64,000 nucleotides of DNA from Glossina fuscipes (Eukaryota > Arthropoda > Insecta > Diptera > Glossinidae). The position numbers and the translations under genes are program-made. Positions 47,730 to 60,362 of the stretch are shown piece after piece (position 1 is the stretch's first letter; every line of letters starts with the position of its first letter). The stretch lies in contig NW_023998556.1 of NCBI RefSeq assembly GCF_014805625.2, positions 1,013,602 through 1,077,601 on the forward strand, read 5' to 3'. The notes under the pieces were generated by a model. It did not search any database. It saw only the letters and a program-made list of their open reading frames with translations, and was not told where the DNA came from.

Positions 47730-47930
47730 AGATTCCTCCTAAAGGATCGGTGGAGAAGACTGACTTCTCTTTTGCGTATGTTGCCTGGCGATTTGCTCAG
47801 GTGAGCGTTGGATTCGAATACTCCTTTTGAACGGAACGGGTAACACTTCCGGACTATCCCACGTGGCGCCTAGTGCGCCTTGAGGTGTCCCGTTATTTCC
47901 GGTTTTGGCCGGCATAATTTTCGTATTAGT

Positions 47931-48110
47931 GTTATATATGTTAGTCTACTTGTATATGTAGTTATGAATGTATGTATATGAGAATTCCTCTTACGTTTGT
48001 TTGTGTGGATGTATATATCTAAGTTCGTGTGCGGGTGTTTGTGTGTTTATATTAATGTATTTATGTATATCTACTTGTGTATGTGTATGTTAGTGACGTC
48101 CTTGTACGCA
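47931..48110 (-). repeat. Degenerate ACA-Y-type simple repeat at the 5' flank of L
   Basis: On the minus strand the tract is rich in ACATACAC, ACACACAAACAC and TACATATAC units. R1-clade Waldo elements are reported to insert into (ACAY)n repeats, so this may be the remnant target. The far side of L (about 44345-44425) is also ACATA-like. Confidence 0.5.
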
Positions 48111-51035
48111 AGTCCGTTTCTTGTGTGTGCAGAGTATGTTTCTGTATGTATGTTTTTGTCGTTGGCGGTATTTTCTACAAATTTTGTACTTACTTTATTG
48201 TTAGTTTCTTCCCCTCTGAGGCCCTGGGTGGATGTAGGGTTGACCAATACTGCTTGTTAAATTAATGTCGCCCTCAGCTATGCTACACTAAGCTATTCCG
48301 TGAAAAACAGGGAGTAAGTCTGTGCTATTGCATAATATTTTAAAACTTTTCGCATATGCAAAGGGTTGCAATAGATGGCAATGTCCTCCCGTGATTTGCT
48401 CACCTTCTTTATTTACCTGGGTGACACTGAACGACCCCCAAGAAAGCGGGCAAACCCACAGAGAAGAAAAGGGGAGAAAACGAAACTTGACCTTTCACTT
48501 TCTATTTTAAATGCCTTTATAACTAAATAAGACGCTCAAAAGCACTATCACTCTTTTAATTATTGTTTACTTATCTTTCCGATACAAGAATTCCACTCTA
48601 GGATATTTTTCTGATAACAATCGCCTATGATATAAACGGAGCACTTTCGAACACGTCCGCGCGCTACGAAATCACAACGATCAATCCATTTTTTTTTTTT
48701 CACACACATATGTCTATATATACATGTGTGTGTGCATATGTACATGTATAAAGCAGCGTCGCTTTGGTTGACGTTAATTCTTTTTGTTGCTGCTGTTGCC
48801 AAAATTTTGTGTGACCACAATTTAATGAGTACGGTTGACCGTTTAGTAAAATGGTCTAAAAAAAAATTATTATATATAAATGCATTCATAGTTTTACAGA
48901 CTTGAAAAATAATTTGTGGGATTGACACACAAAGACTCAAATGCACACAATTGTACATGCTCATAAATGCATGAAATGAATAAAAGGTTATGTGGATGAG
49001 TCACAAACAAAATAAATGCAAGAGTGTTGCGGTCCTTGCATGGATGCACTAATATATACGCACTTTCCTCATTATGAACAAACACTAAACCATACTTTCA
49101 CATCAACGAATATAGTTATTTTATGTTTTTTTTAAAGTGCGTTTATAAAATGTTTTTCAGTTTTAATATACGCGACTTACGTGCTCGTGCGTACGAGTTC
49201 GTATTCCTTTGGATGAGTGCGACTGATTCAGCATATGTGACTAACCGCATATGACAATAAAAACACTTCAAAATATATGTGTGGTTGATAACGAGGCTGG
49301 ACGCTTGTGGTCGATTCCCAAAGAGTTAGTAATACCGTCACCTTCGCACATTGTTACGCAGTAAATAAATGTATGTTACTAGGCTACATGATGGCTTTTT
49401 GGTTTAAGTTGTATTTGCATTTGTTGTTTTTATAATTAATTGGGTAGTACTAGCTTTTCCTCATGTACGTTTGTTTTACGCTGGTTTCACAAAAGACTTA
49501 ATGACAATTCACCTTTTAACATAGAACCAATATATTAAAAAGTTATATGGTGATTTATCATAACTTTAGCGTAAAAAAATTTAAGTAATTAGAAATTATT
49601 GCGAAGAACAAGAGAGCGTGTACGTTTTTGGCCGCAACGTGGACACGTACTAACTATAAAAGCAGTATGATTCTTTTCCGTAACTTTAGGCGTATCATAT
49701 TGTCTGCAAAAGATTTTATATATTTTCAATAAAATCTATCCGAAAATCCGGAATAATTCGGAATACTAAAGAAACACAAGAAAGACGTAAGAAATTTTAG
49801 TTCTCATAATTTTCCTCTAGTCCCTCGGCTGGATATATTAATATATTTGTTTTTACTTATTTTTACAGCTTTTTAAATGTAACATAGAGAGGAGGAGGCT
49901 TAGATGCAAGAAGTAACCCTTCGACTTTTCGCAGTCTTCATTATCTCAGTCTTTTAAGTATTTGGCAATACTGTGCACTAAGAACAACCAACTCCTCCAC
50001 TTGTTTTTTGTGAAGTAGGTGCAGATGTATTTAATATCAAAATCTTTATTGTGTTGAAAGGGGATCCATTACGTGAAGGAAGATGGAAGGTGGCATCTGC
50101 TTATAAGATAAGAACTAACAAGACACTGCAATGAAGAGGAAACTAAAGAATATGTCACGCTTTAGAACCAATAAAGAACGGGTAACAAGCAAAACTGTTG
50201 GCGACGAAAGTTACAAAGTACAACAACAATTTTTGAAATTATGCTTTACGAAATTACAGGAGAACAGTGGCAACAACAACAATAGTAGTAGCTTTAATAT
50301 CAAAAGCACCGACAGCAACAACTACAGCTGCCGAAACAAGAATATGAAGAGATTAGAAATAAATTGGGATTAAAGCTTCATTGTTAACTTTGGAACAGTA
50401 GACTGATCAGAAAAATTTTTGGATTAAAGATTTTTCGCAGGTTTCCCATAATATTTTCACAGGGTCGAAAGTTATAGATAGTTTCAGTTTCTCACTTATA
50501 GTGTATGTAGGCAGATCGCAGCTATTTTTTCAGCATTGGATTCTTAAGCAATTAAGGAATATTTGTGTCGAATTTCAGCTTCCTATCCTCATTTTTGCGA
50601 CTATGGCAACAGCAACAAAAAATGGGATAAAAAGGATACTTTGCTAAAATTGGGTACATGTCATCAGTGTCTCAAAAATTAAAACAGGAAAAAAAGGAAA
50701 GATTTTAGATGTTTGAATAAGCATAAGCCACGAAAAATTTTGAAACATTAACTGAAGCATTAAAAGGAATCAAAACGACGTAATCGGCAGTATAGTGTTG
50801 ATTATTTAATTTACCACCTGTGTAAACTAATAATAAGCAAGCGTTGACAAGTACGACAAACGGAGAAAATTGACAGAGGTTCCTTTTCTCCAACGGGAAT
50901 AATATAAAAATATAGATATCACAAGCGCTGTGGTCATATCTTTCTCTTTCTGCAAAAAAATTTAGCAATTTCTTCTTTATTGCTTTATACGTTTTTAAAA
51001 GTGTCCAAATTTATTAAAATATATTGAACTTTTTG
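48111..51035. other. No recognisable gene
   Basis: No convincing gene. Another CA/TA-rich microsatellite lies at about 48697-48745. A frame at 50131-50373 ends in an Asn/Ser-rich stretch produced by CAA/AAC repeats and is not assignable. Confidence 0.5.
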
Positions 51036-51205
51036 TGTGTTTATTGCTAAAACTGATCATCGCGGACACCGTACGTGTCTCCATTAAATCCAAAAAAAAA
51101 AAAAAAAGTTGAAAACATTTGACATTATCCTCAGTAGTTTCCCAAACCTTTTCAAGTGAGTCGTTATTTCACATATAAGTAAATAATAGACAACCATAAG
51201 GCATA

Positions 51206-52385
51206 ATGGCCACGGGGCCGCCGGATAAAAACTCGAATAGATTTCATCTATTAGCAGACGTATCCCCCCAAAGAAAAAAAATTAAAAATTCCGACTTTCG
51301 GATGTTGCCAACCAGTAGCATCGTTCCTATCGACAAAAAATATGTTGTGATTTCTTCAACTGATCCCTCCATAACAATTTCGCAATTCAGCCCTTTCACT
51401 ATTAAAAAAGCACTAGATTGCATTACAACGCATATAGACTCTATATCGATTTTACGCGATGGAAATTTACTTGTCCTGGCTGGGAAACCGAGCGCAACCG
51501 AAAATCTGATAAAGTCTTAATCATTAGCCAATTTGTGCGCTATATCCGCTAAACTGCATGACAAACTGAGCTCGGTTAAAGGCGCAGTTTACGCCCCATG
51601 CTTAAAGCATGTGGCGGAAGATGAAATTGTGCGCGAACTGGGCAGTCAAGAAGTGACTGAAGTCTACAAATTTACCAAATTAAATGACGATGGAAAAACC
51701 GCTCTCCTACAAGAAGAATTAATTTGTCTTTTGACCGCTATCGGCTACCGGCAACGGTAGATGTAGCTTGGTACAAATGTAAAGTAGAACTCTACATTCC
51801 AAATCCCATGAGGTGTAAAAACTGCCAACGCCTGGGCCATAGGGCAAAAAGAAGCACCAGTCCTCCATCGTGTGCTAACTGTGCTCTTCCTCCACATCCT
51901 GAAAACTGTACGCGTAGTTTCTGCATAAATTGCAACGATCAACACTCAGCATTAGACAAACAATGCCCACGTTTTGTACAGATGCGTGAAATATTAAAAA
52001 TCAAAACAGAAAATTACTGTAGCATGGGCGAAGCGCGACGCACATACCGGGAAAGAAATCCATCTGTAGCCCAAGGAATTGGAAAAAGTAATACCTACGC
52101 TGCTGTTGCCTCGCAAATCGTGCCTAGTAAGCCTTTAACTCCAACTCCTTCTAATGAAAAACGTGTTCCACCATTAACCAAAACTTATATTAAGAAACCA
52201 GTTATATCACCCGCCAAAGATAATATTGAAAAAACCAAAGCAACACCAAATATTGAAAAAATTAAAACAACAACATATATGCTAAAATCTAATATACTAA
52301 ATTCTCCAGAATCTCCAGCTCTCAACTTTACTCAACAAATTACAAGTGGTAATGAATCCATTCTTTCATCTATTAATCAACCTTC
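51206..52385 (+). pseudogene. Element I ORF1: gag-like zinc-knuckle protein
   Basis: Starts MATGPPDKNSNRFHLL. The N-terminal domain (…SPFTIKKALDCITTHIDSISILRDGNLLVLAGKP) resembles I-element ORF1. TAA at 51518-51520 is in frame with the following part (51533-51760), so it is a simple nonsense change. A frameshift near 51715 moves to the frame of LSFDRYRLPATVDVAWYKCKVELYIPNPMRC. Zinc-knuckle motifs follow (MRCKNCQRLGHRAKR, CANCALPPHPENC, CINCNDQHSALDKQC). The original C-terminus is deleted and replaced in frame by endonuclease sequence. Confidence 0.8.
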
Positions 52386-55300
52386 AACTGATCAAAATTC
52401 ATATTCCAAACAAGGAGTAGGTGTTTTTATAAAATCAAATATACCTCACAAGCGCATAAATTTTAGCTCAAACATACAAGCCGTAGCGACACAAAAAATG
52501 TTAAATATAAAATTTACAGTGCTTTCGCTCTATATCCTACCTTTGCAATCGCAGCAAGAACTCTACAATTTATTCTCCGTATTCTCATTAATAATATGCG
52601 GCGACTTTAATAGTTGGAATACCATCTGGGGCTCAACAGTGAGCAATACACGCGGTACTGTTTGAGAAAAGGCGTTCATACAAAACAATCTCTGCATTTT
52701 AAATGATGGAAAACCAACGCACTTTTCAACTCATCGTACATTTTCACATATTGATTTAACTTGTTGCTCTCCCTCACTTCTTCCTTTGGTTTCCTGGTCT
52801 ATTTCTTATGATCTGCATAATAACGATCACTTTCCAATCATAATCGATCTTAAACTTTCAACGTCCTCTGTTACTCCAGCAAAACAAGCCAATTCTTCCT
52901 AGATAAAGCGGATTGGATCAACTACTCCAAACAGGTGGAGTCATTTTTGAATTCAAAGCCATTTAACGGGAACTGCAACCATGATGCTGGTATTATGTCC
53001 AAAGCGATTTGCACGGCTGCTCATCTTTCTAGTCCTCAATCCAATACCTCCTTTAAACGAGTTAGGGTTCCTTGGTGGAACAACACGCTTTCCTTTCTGA
53101 GGAAAAATAAAATGGATCTATGGCACCGCTTTAAGAGAGGTCCTGATCAGGATCATTTGTTATTATACAAAAAGGCCAATGCTCTATTCAAGAAGGAACT
53201 ACGAAAATCAAAGGAACTTAGTTTCGAACTTATTTCGAGAGGAATTCACGGAAATACATCAATGAAAGTTGTCTGGAACAAGATCAACAGACTTAATGGA
53301 ACTTCAAATCTGAACGAAATCTCTGCCATCTGCACTCCCAATGGAACTTTAATTGATGCAGATGAGAGTTCTAATTACTTTGGAAAAGTGTGGTGTGAAT
53401 ACTCCTCTGACAGCAACTTCTCCAGTGCTCGAAAATAAAAGGACTGGTATAGACCGCATCTCATACCAAATGATCAGCGCTATGTCTAAGTCTAGTAAAA
53501 AGAAATTACTGGACGTATATAATACGGTATTTTTGACTGGCCATATACCCTACATGTGGAAACTGGCTACAGTTGTTCCAGTTCCAAAGTCAAAAAATGC
53601 CTCCATCGCATCAGATTATCGCCCAATTTCTCTTTTATTTTGCCTCTCTAAGGTTTTAGAGAAGATTATGGCATCTAGATTATCTTGGTTTCTTGAGTCC
53701 AAGAATCTGATAACAAAGCAACAAGTTGGTTTCAAGCGGGGTAGAGGGTGCATCGACGCTCTGTTACATATTGATTATTTTACAAGCAAAGCAATTTCCG
53801 AACGAAACCATGTAACAATTCTTTCAATTGATTTCGAAAAAGCATTTGACAGAGTTGGTCTTCATGTTATTTTAAGAAATCATGGTATGTTGGACCCAAA
53901 TTTTTCAACTACATCAAATCATTAATGTCGCATCGGCGGTTTAAAGTTAGAATCAACAATCATCTCTCTGATTCCTTTCCGCTAATGAATGGCATTCCGC
54001 AAGGATCTCCTCTCTCTGTCACGCTTTTCCAGATCGCCTTCAACGAAATTAGCAAAATTCTTTGCCGTGTACCAAGAGTGGAACATTGTCTCTACGCGGA
54101 CGATGTACACATTTTTACAAAAGAAAAAGACAACCCGAAAGCAATCAACATCCTGAAATCTATTGGACGAGAGATCTCCGCATGGGCAAACTCGTCTGGG
54201 ACTAAAATTTTTATACAAAAACCAAAAAAATGCACATTTGTCGAAAACAAATGTGCGATGCAGGAAACCTACTGATGCATATTAACGACTTACCAGTACT
54301 AAATGTGCAGACGCTCCATGTTCTCGGGCTCACGTTTTCCAACAATTATCGTTGGAAAGCACACTGTCGTAGGTTAAAAAACTCCATTTTACCAAGGGTA
54401 AATTTCATACAGTACGTTGCTTGGAGAAGCCATGCGCATATTAACACTATTGCTTATCTTACGAAAATGCTTGTGTTAAGCAAGATTGATTATGCTTTGA
54501 TAATTTATGGCAATAGCTGCAAATCTAATATCAACATCCTTAAACCGGTCTATCACCAAGCCGTCAGAGCAAGTTGTTATGCTTTTCGGACGACGCCCAT
54601 AAATAATATTATAATTGAAACTGGTCTCCCAACTTTAGAAAATAGACTGTATGAGTTAAAAGCTAAAGTAGTCCCCAAGCTTCTTAATTCAAACAATTCT
54701 CGGTGATGACGTAAGAAAGATTATTATTGCTAAGAAGATTCCAAAGTCACCATCTGCAATTGACCATTGTTTGTGCGTCGCAAAGGAATTGCACATTCTC
54801 TTAAAAATTTCCCGCTCTTTTGGTGTTAAACCTCCCTGGATTTTGAAAGACTGCTCTTTTGACATCTCACTGTCTATGCACAAGAAAGAAGATACTCCAA
54901 ATTACGTCTTCAGGAATCTAATAGCTGAAAAAACCCAAGTATTGGACAGTACTCGTTGGAATCTTTTGTACACAGACGGCTCAAAATCTACCAGTACTAA
55001 ATGTGCGGACGATCCATGTTCAATCGTATATTTCACAAAAGTGCTTCAACTTTCACAACCGAAGTTAGCCTTCACGCTGCGAACCTCTCTCATAATGACA
55101 AACTGAAAATGGTCATTGTTACCGACAGTTTGTCTGCATTACAAACTATTCGGAACGCTTCGACTTCGAGATGGAGCACCATCAACAAATCAAGGAATAT
55201 AATTACTACACCCGACGGAAAAATTAAAATGTTGTGGGTACCAAGTCACATCGGTTTACTGGGAAATGAGCAGGCTGATCGAGCGGCAAAGGATGCTGCT

Positions 55301-55729
55301 TCTGCTCCTCTAATTATGGATGATGTCATGGAAAAGTTGGGTCTTCAAAGATACATTGGAAGAAAAGTTAAAGAGAAAATTCCAGAAGGAAATTTTCAAT
55401 ACCATCATCAACACTACTCTTCCACTAACCCTCAATTAACTCCACCTTTATATCCAACTAATGTTGAAAAAATGAAGATCCAAACATTTTCGAGAATTCG
55501 TCTTGGTCATACAATTGCAACTCACCAATGGATCTTGAAGAAGTCTTCCTCCCCTATGTGCAGTTGTGGACAAACTCTTACCATAAAGCACTGCGACTGC
55601 CTTAACTTTTGCTTGGCTAGAAGTATTGCATTTGGAACGATTAACCCTTTGGACATTCTACAATCAACTTCAGAACAGAATATCAATTCTATATATTACT
55701 TTTTTAATACTACTAAGCTCATTATCTAA
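52386..55729 (+). pseudogene. Element I ORF2: endonuclease, RT and RNase H in broken frames
   Basis: The endonuclease lacks its start (deleted) but keeps GVGVFIKSNIPHKRIN, ICGDFNSWNTIWG, HIDLT and NNDHFPI, with a TGA at 52663-52665. RT: TGIDRISYQMISAMSK, DYRPISLLFCLSKVLEKI, GFKRGRGCIDAL, SIDFEKAFDRVG (53353-53925), then in the next frame NGIPQGSPLSVTLF and LYADDVHIF (53925-54275). Thumb 54230-54706. RNase H: LLYTDGSK, VTDSLSALQTI, and MLWVPSHIGLLGNEQADRAAK (in two parts) at about 55228-55290, so its catalytic Asp positions are kept. Frames change at least five times. The C-terminal stop is at 55727-55729. Confidence 0.85.
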
Positions 55730-55840
55730 TATCCATTTATTTAAATTAGAGCCGATAGCCTGTGTTGCTAGTGCTCAATATCTTTTTTTTTAGTCTAAGA
55801 ATTTATTTTTTAGTCTAAAATTATAATAATAGTAATAAAA

Positions 55841-58800
55841 ATATAGATATGAGCAAATAAACAAATGTAACTATGCGAACTTAAAAACTTCATTAGAATA
55901 ATTTAATGGGCAAATCATATTTATTTCGAAACGGAATATCCATCACATGATGCTTTTTCAATCTTCTTATCCCATTGGATCCATCTACATTGGATCCAAA
56001 ATCAGTTCCGCCCACTCAACAATACAGAATATAGGAGTTTAGTGCTTCTCCTATTCCACACGTCATCTAAAAATTTGAGTTGCTAAAATATTTTGGGTAA
56101 TAAGCAAAGTTTTTGGCTTTCTGTATATTATTTATCCTCCAACTTCCATACCTATCGCGTAAAGGAACAATTTGGTAGCCCTCTACAAGCAATGCTAATA
56201 AAACATGTTTGTTGGGCTTGTTTGCGGAGTTGTAAGTTTAGTTCTTATCTATTTTAGAAGAGAAGGCATGTTCTTTATAGGTCTGTTTAAGCTGCCTTTA
56301 TCTAAAGGACGTTTGCTGTTTTTCTACTGCTTTCTTGATCTCCTCTTCTTTCTGATTATTTGTCTTATTTTTAGGCTAACGTAAATCTTATAATATCTAT
56401 GCTCATGGAGATTTCCGGGGGCACATATAACACCAGCTTAGTGAACACAGCATCATCAATTTCAGTAGAATTTTACAAGCTCAGATTCAGCTATAAATTG
56501 CTAACGATTAAATCTAAGTAAGAAAGATTGATGACATTATGTTTATCGTGATGAAGTTGATGATAAATCGAGTGTAATCAGAACTAAATTCATCATTATA
56601 TTAAGTAGTAAGTAAATTAGTGGGAATCCCACAGTGTCTACGGTAATCCAGTAAACCAGCATGTCGATAAATTCCAATGAACAAAAATCCTGAACTGAAC
56701 TGAAGTTTTTTGGCATTTTTGTATGTTATTATTATCATCGTATGTTATTATTATCATTAATCATATTAATATGACGTGTAACCGTACGTTGAATATTAAT
56801 TAGTGAATATTGCGCTTGATTGCAGAAACAATTATTACGATAATTATCCTGTGTTGATTTGCGTTGAGTACAGTTTAGGAGTTTCTTTTTAAGAAGGTAC
56901 TGAAATGTAGAACAACCTTTATAATTGGCCGGATGCAGGCAGTTAACACGTTTAGATAGAGCGTCGCCTCTTTTAGTGCAGGATTTAGCTAAGTGATGCA
57001 AGACATGCATTTAGTGTTTTTGATTTGGTTTGTGCAATAAATTCTTGTGTGCCCAATGTCAAGACTCCTACGAGAAGCCTCTACTTTTGAAAAGATCTTC
57101 AACCTTAACGACAGCATGATTAAAACATATCATATCTTATCATTTATTATTCGCGCTTTGCTCCAGAACTGTATCAAACATTGGCAGTGAATATTTACTA
57201 AATAAACGACACATCCCCAGTGTCCCAGCTTTTCATCACCGAATTTATTATCAGAAATTCGAGTAGACTTATGAAGCACCTTACTCTTCTTTTCTCTTTC
57301 GTGTAAAAATACCAGTTAGGAATCGTATCCACTATCTAGTAGCGCTAGGTTTTTTTTTTTTTTTTGGATTGCCTCCAGCCTAGCCAAGATTTGGCAGAGT
57401 TACACACAAAAACGAATATTGGTGGGCAACATTGCAAAGAAATAGCAAAAATAATAAAATTAACACTGGCAATTTCCGGACTTTTCCTTTTTTTGGTCTA
57501 AGCCATGCTCGTGCACGTGAAACGTAAGAAATTGGACTAATTGTCAAGAGAGAAGTTATGATGTAAGTATATAACGAAGTGCAGTGCCTTAAAATTAATG
57601 TTGCATTTATTACATTGAATAAAAAAACTGCAATATCTGGATTGATATGTTAATAAAGTTGATATAAGAGATCTGAACGTCAGAAGACATCCATAAACAT
57701 ATTTGGTTAAAAAAAGAAAATTGGTTGACAAAAGCAGCTAACGAAAAGTATCCAAAAACATTTTCATGAGCGGATTTATACCACTGAATTTATAAAAGCA
57801 ATATTCAAGAAAGATTGGTACAAAACATATTGAAATCGGATGTAGCGATTTTCTTTTTGTATGATTCTCTTTACATGAGTTTCATACCACATATAAGCTA
57901 AGTTACATTCCGCTACGTGAAGCCTTCAAATGTGTCTGCTTACAGGATAATTGAATTATTTCATCATCAGTGAAGTAAGCAGAGAGTTTGATTCTCTTTT
58001 TACTGTTTCTTCAATGAAGAGTAAGCACTTTCTTCCGTCATAATGTCATAACTTATAGCAACTGAGTGGAATTCGAGCGAATTTGTAAGAAAGAAAAGTA
58101 AAAATACAACTGTGAGCGCATGCTAGATTGAAAAGAACAAAGAGGAAGAAGAGTAAAGATTAACTTCGGTCTCAAAAATTTTATTTATCTAGGAACAAGT
58201 GTTCCTGATGATTTCAACAATAAATCTCTTAAAATACATAATTGCAATCCTTGTTAAAAAGTTTCTCTAACATCGATGTCGTAAATGCAAACTGTGCCAA
58301 CAAGCACATATACGATATATAAAATAGCTTTGTTATTTACAAAAATTTTCCATCCACGGTTGCAATAGTGGCGGCATAAATATGTGCGTTGTTAGTAACC
58401 TTCAATATACGTTTTACATTCAAAAAGCTACACAAGATATCCCCGCAAATTACATTTGATACCGATTTGAGAACATTGTGCGAATCTCCGAAATTACTGA
58501 GTGAAGTGCTCTTAACACGAATTAATAAATCCGGTTGGCGTCGACGCTGGTCCTAATACGAAGATGTGTCTTTGAGAGATTTGCTTTTTGTTTTGTATAT
58601 AGGCTAAATAATTTTTATATAAATTTGAAGACGTTTAAAATTCTTTCTAGTTATGAAGTAAGTTTAAGATTTTCTGGATAGTCTAACATAATATTATGAT
58701 ATAGATATTCCGAAGTAGCAGAGCTGTGCAGCCGCAGAACTTAGCTAAGTTCAAAAAAATAGCTATATCTTAATCTATATATTTTCGAAAGTTACGTAAA

Positions 58801-59535
58801 AATATCTTTTTGAAATAGAATTTTTTTGATTCTTCATGAAAATCATTGTTTTAAGATTTGTTCTAAAGTCGGATTGAAGCGAGTAAGATGTGCATCTGAT
58901 TATGTGACAATTTCTCCAAAGTTTTCTAGAGGTACAAAGGGATCACTATAGGCCGGTAATCATTCACTACTTTGGCGTCAATAATATTTTTGCCCGATTA
59001 TCTATTTATAACATTCCTAATATATTGCGACAAATTCGTCAATAAAAGTTTAATGCGTTTTAGGTATAATTAATGCAGACGATAGACGTTTGATTTTACA
59101 TACAGAAGGGCGTCGATGTAAGAAAGATCTTCTTCTTCAAGATCTTCTTGAGAAGAATGTTAAACTTGGCACGTAATAAATTTTTTACGTAATAAATTTC
59201 ATTTCAGTTTTGTAGATGAAATCATTACGAACAATCACAGTTGGAAAACCCGGTGTCATCAATTGTAAGAAAAGGTCATTATCGGCTTTCATCAGATCTT
59301 AAAAATGAAAAGAGACTCCTAGAACTTATATTGACAGCTCTTGAATAAAAAAAGTTGCTTTAGCATTTGTAGCCAGCACGTAGTTAGTGCCTGTCCGAAT
59401 TTTTATCCGTAAAGTTTTACAGTACATAATGTAAAATGCGCGACATTGTAAAAGAAAATGGAAAGGAGAAAAAGGAGAAGAATGCTAAAGTATAGAGTTT
59501 GCTACGAGAGATTGGCAACAAGACCAATGAGACCC
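55841..59535. other. No recognisable gene
   Basis: AT-rich with a T15-type run at about 57350-57365. A weak RT-like phrase (NFGLKNFIYLGTSVPDD) at about 58163-58213 is too isolated to annotate. Confidence 0.5.
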
Positions 59536-59537
59536 TG

Positions 59538-60362
59538 CATTCAGGCACACCAGACGTCACGGGAAATGCATCCGAGGTGATGAAGTTAAAGAGAACCCTA
59601 AATGATCTGGTATGCAGATAAAAGCTTATTCATTGCGCTAAGAAAAAAGGAAAGCCAAAGGCATATAGTTTGAAAATTAATAAGTTATGGTTAACTAAGT
59701 TAAACGCTTTTCCAAAATCAGTATACGTCCGAGCGAGAGTCACTAGAAAAAGTCTTAAAAATATGGCAAGCAAACTCTAACAAATTGGTGACAGCAGATC
59801 TGTCTTTCTTCTCGAAAGCCTTGTAGGAGTGCAGAAATATATGATTTAATAGCAATAACTAAATGCTGAATAACAAGTCATTCAAACATTTTTAATAAGA
59901 CACTCAACTTGGCGATGCCGCTATAGTTCGCAACGTGATGTCTATTTCCACATTTGTGAACTGGAAATTATGCTTCCAACACAAAGAGGAAATGCCTGAT
60001 AGTTCGACAGAGCATGCTTTAAGTATACTTTATGGAGTGCAGGCGCGCAACTATATTTTAGAGACCTCAAAGCATCCAAAACATTATTTTCTGAAATGAA
60101 CAAGCTAGGAATCAATACCGAGTTAGTTATCGAATAGGGCTAGTTTACTGTTAAGCCAGCATCACCGGTTGAAAATTTCGTCGGAAGTGTACAGCAAGGG
60201 ACTCAGAGACATTGGAAGAAACATGCGTTAAAGGACTTGAGGATTAACAAGCAGTGAGGATTTTATCAAGTGACGATATCTGCAAAAACATGGTCGGTTG
60301 AGGTAATTGAATCTATGCCTTGCACTAGAATAGGCGAAATAGTCGTAAGCCCATTTTCGTAT
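59538..60362 (-). pseudogene. CR1-like RT fragment D
   Basis: The nucleotide sequence follows 7930-8860 of element A on the same strand, from the GVPQG region (plus-strand CACACCAGACGTCACGGGAAATGCATCCGAGG) upstream to the segment before the RT (AATAGGCGAAATAGTCG). Insertions, deletions and substitutions are frequent, and more numerous than in B or C. No tail or 5' end is present, so it is an internal fragment. Not functional. Confidence 0.75.

Larger units (their letters stand above)
44426..47930 (-). mobile_element. R1-clade LINE (element L) with internal RT deletion
   Basis: In sense (minus strand): 5' UTR, ORF1 with gag-like region and three zinc knuckles, ORF2 with an R1-type endonuclease (MQINVNHCRTAQEVL…), RT and a C-terminal Cys-rich segment, then an A-rich tail (44426-44441 as T on the plus strand). 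Less AT-rich than its surroundings, so probably younger. The DNA beyond its 5' end is a degenerate ACA-Y-type repeat, a target style reported for the Waldo lineage of R1 elements; that assignment is an inference. Stops, frameshifts and a large RT deletion make it inactive. The exact 5' limit is uncertain. Confidence 0.85.
51040..55840 (+). mobile_element. Longest I-like LINE copy (element I), gag-endonuclease region deleted
   Basis: Layout is 5' UTR (start uncertain), ORF1 with zinc knuckles, endonuclease, RT, RNase H, 3' UTR and an end with TAATAATAGTAATAA. An RNase H domain together with a TAA-rich 3' end is characteristic of the I clade. Copies J and K are the same family, and all three lie on the plus strand. 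About 360 bases around the ORF1/ORF2 boundary are missing relative to K (junction near 52385). At least six frame changes make it inactive, although most catalytic motifs are still readable. Confidence 0.85.

Noticed and set aside
58163..58260. Phrase NFGLKNFIYLGTSVPDD resembling an RT thumb region
   Set aside because: Isolated match without supporting motifs upstream or downstream.
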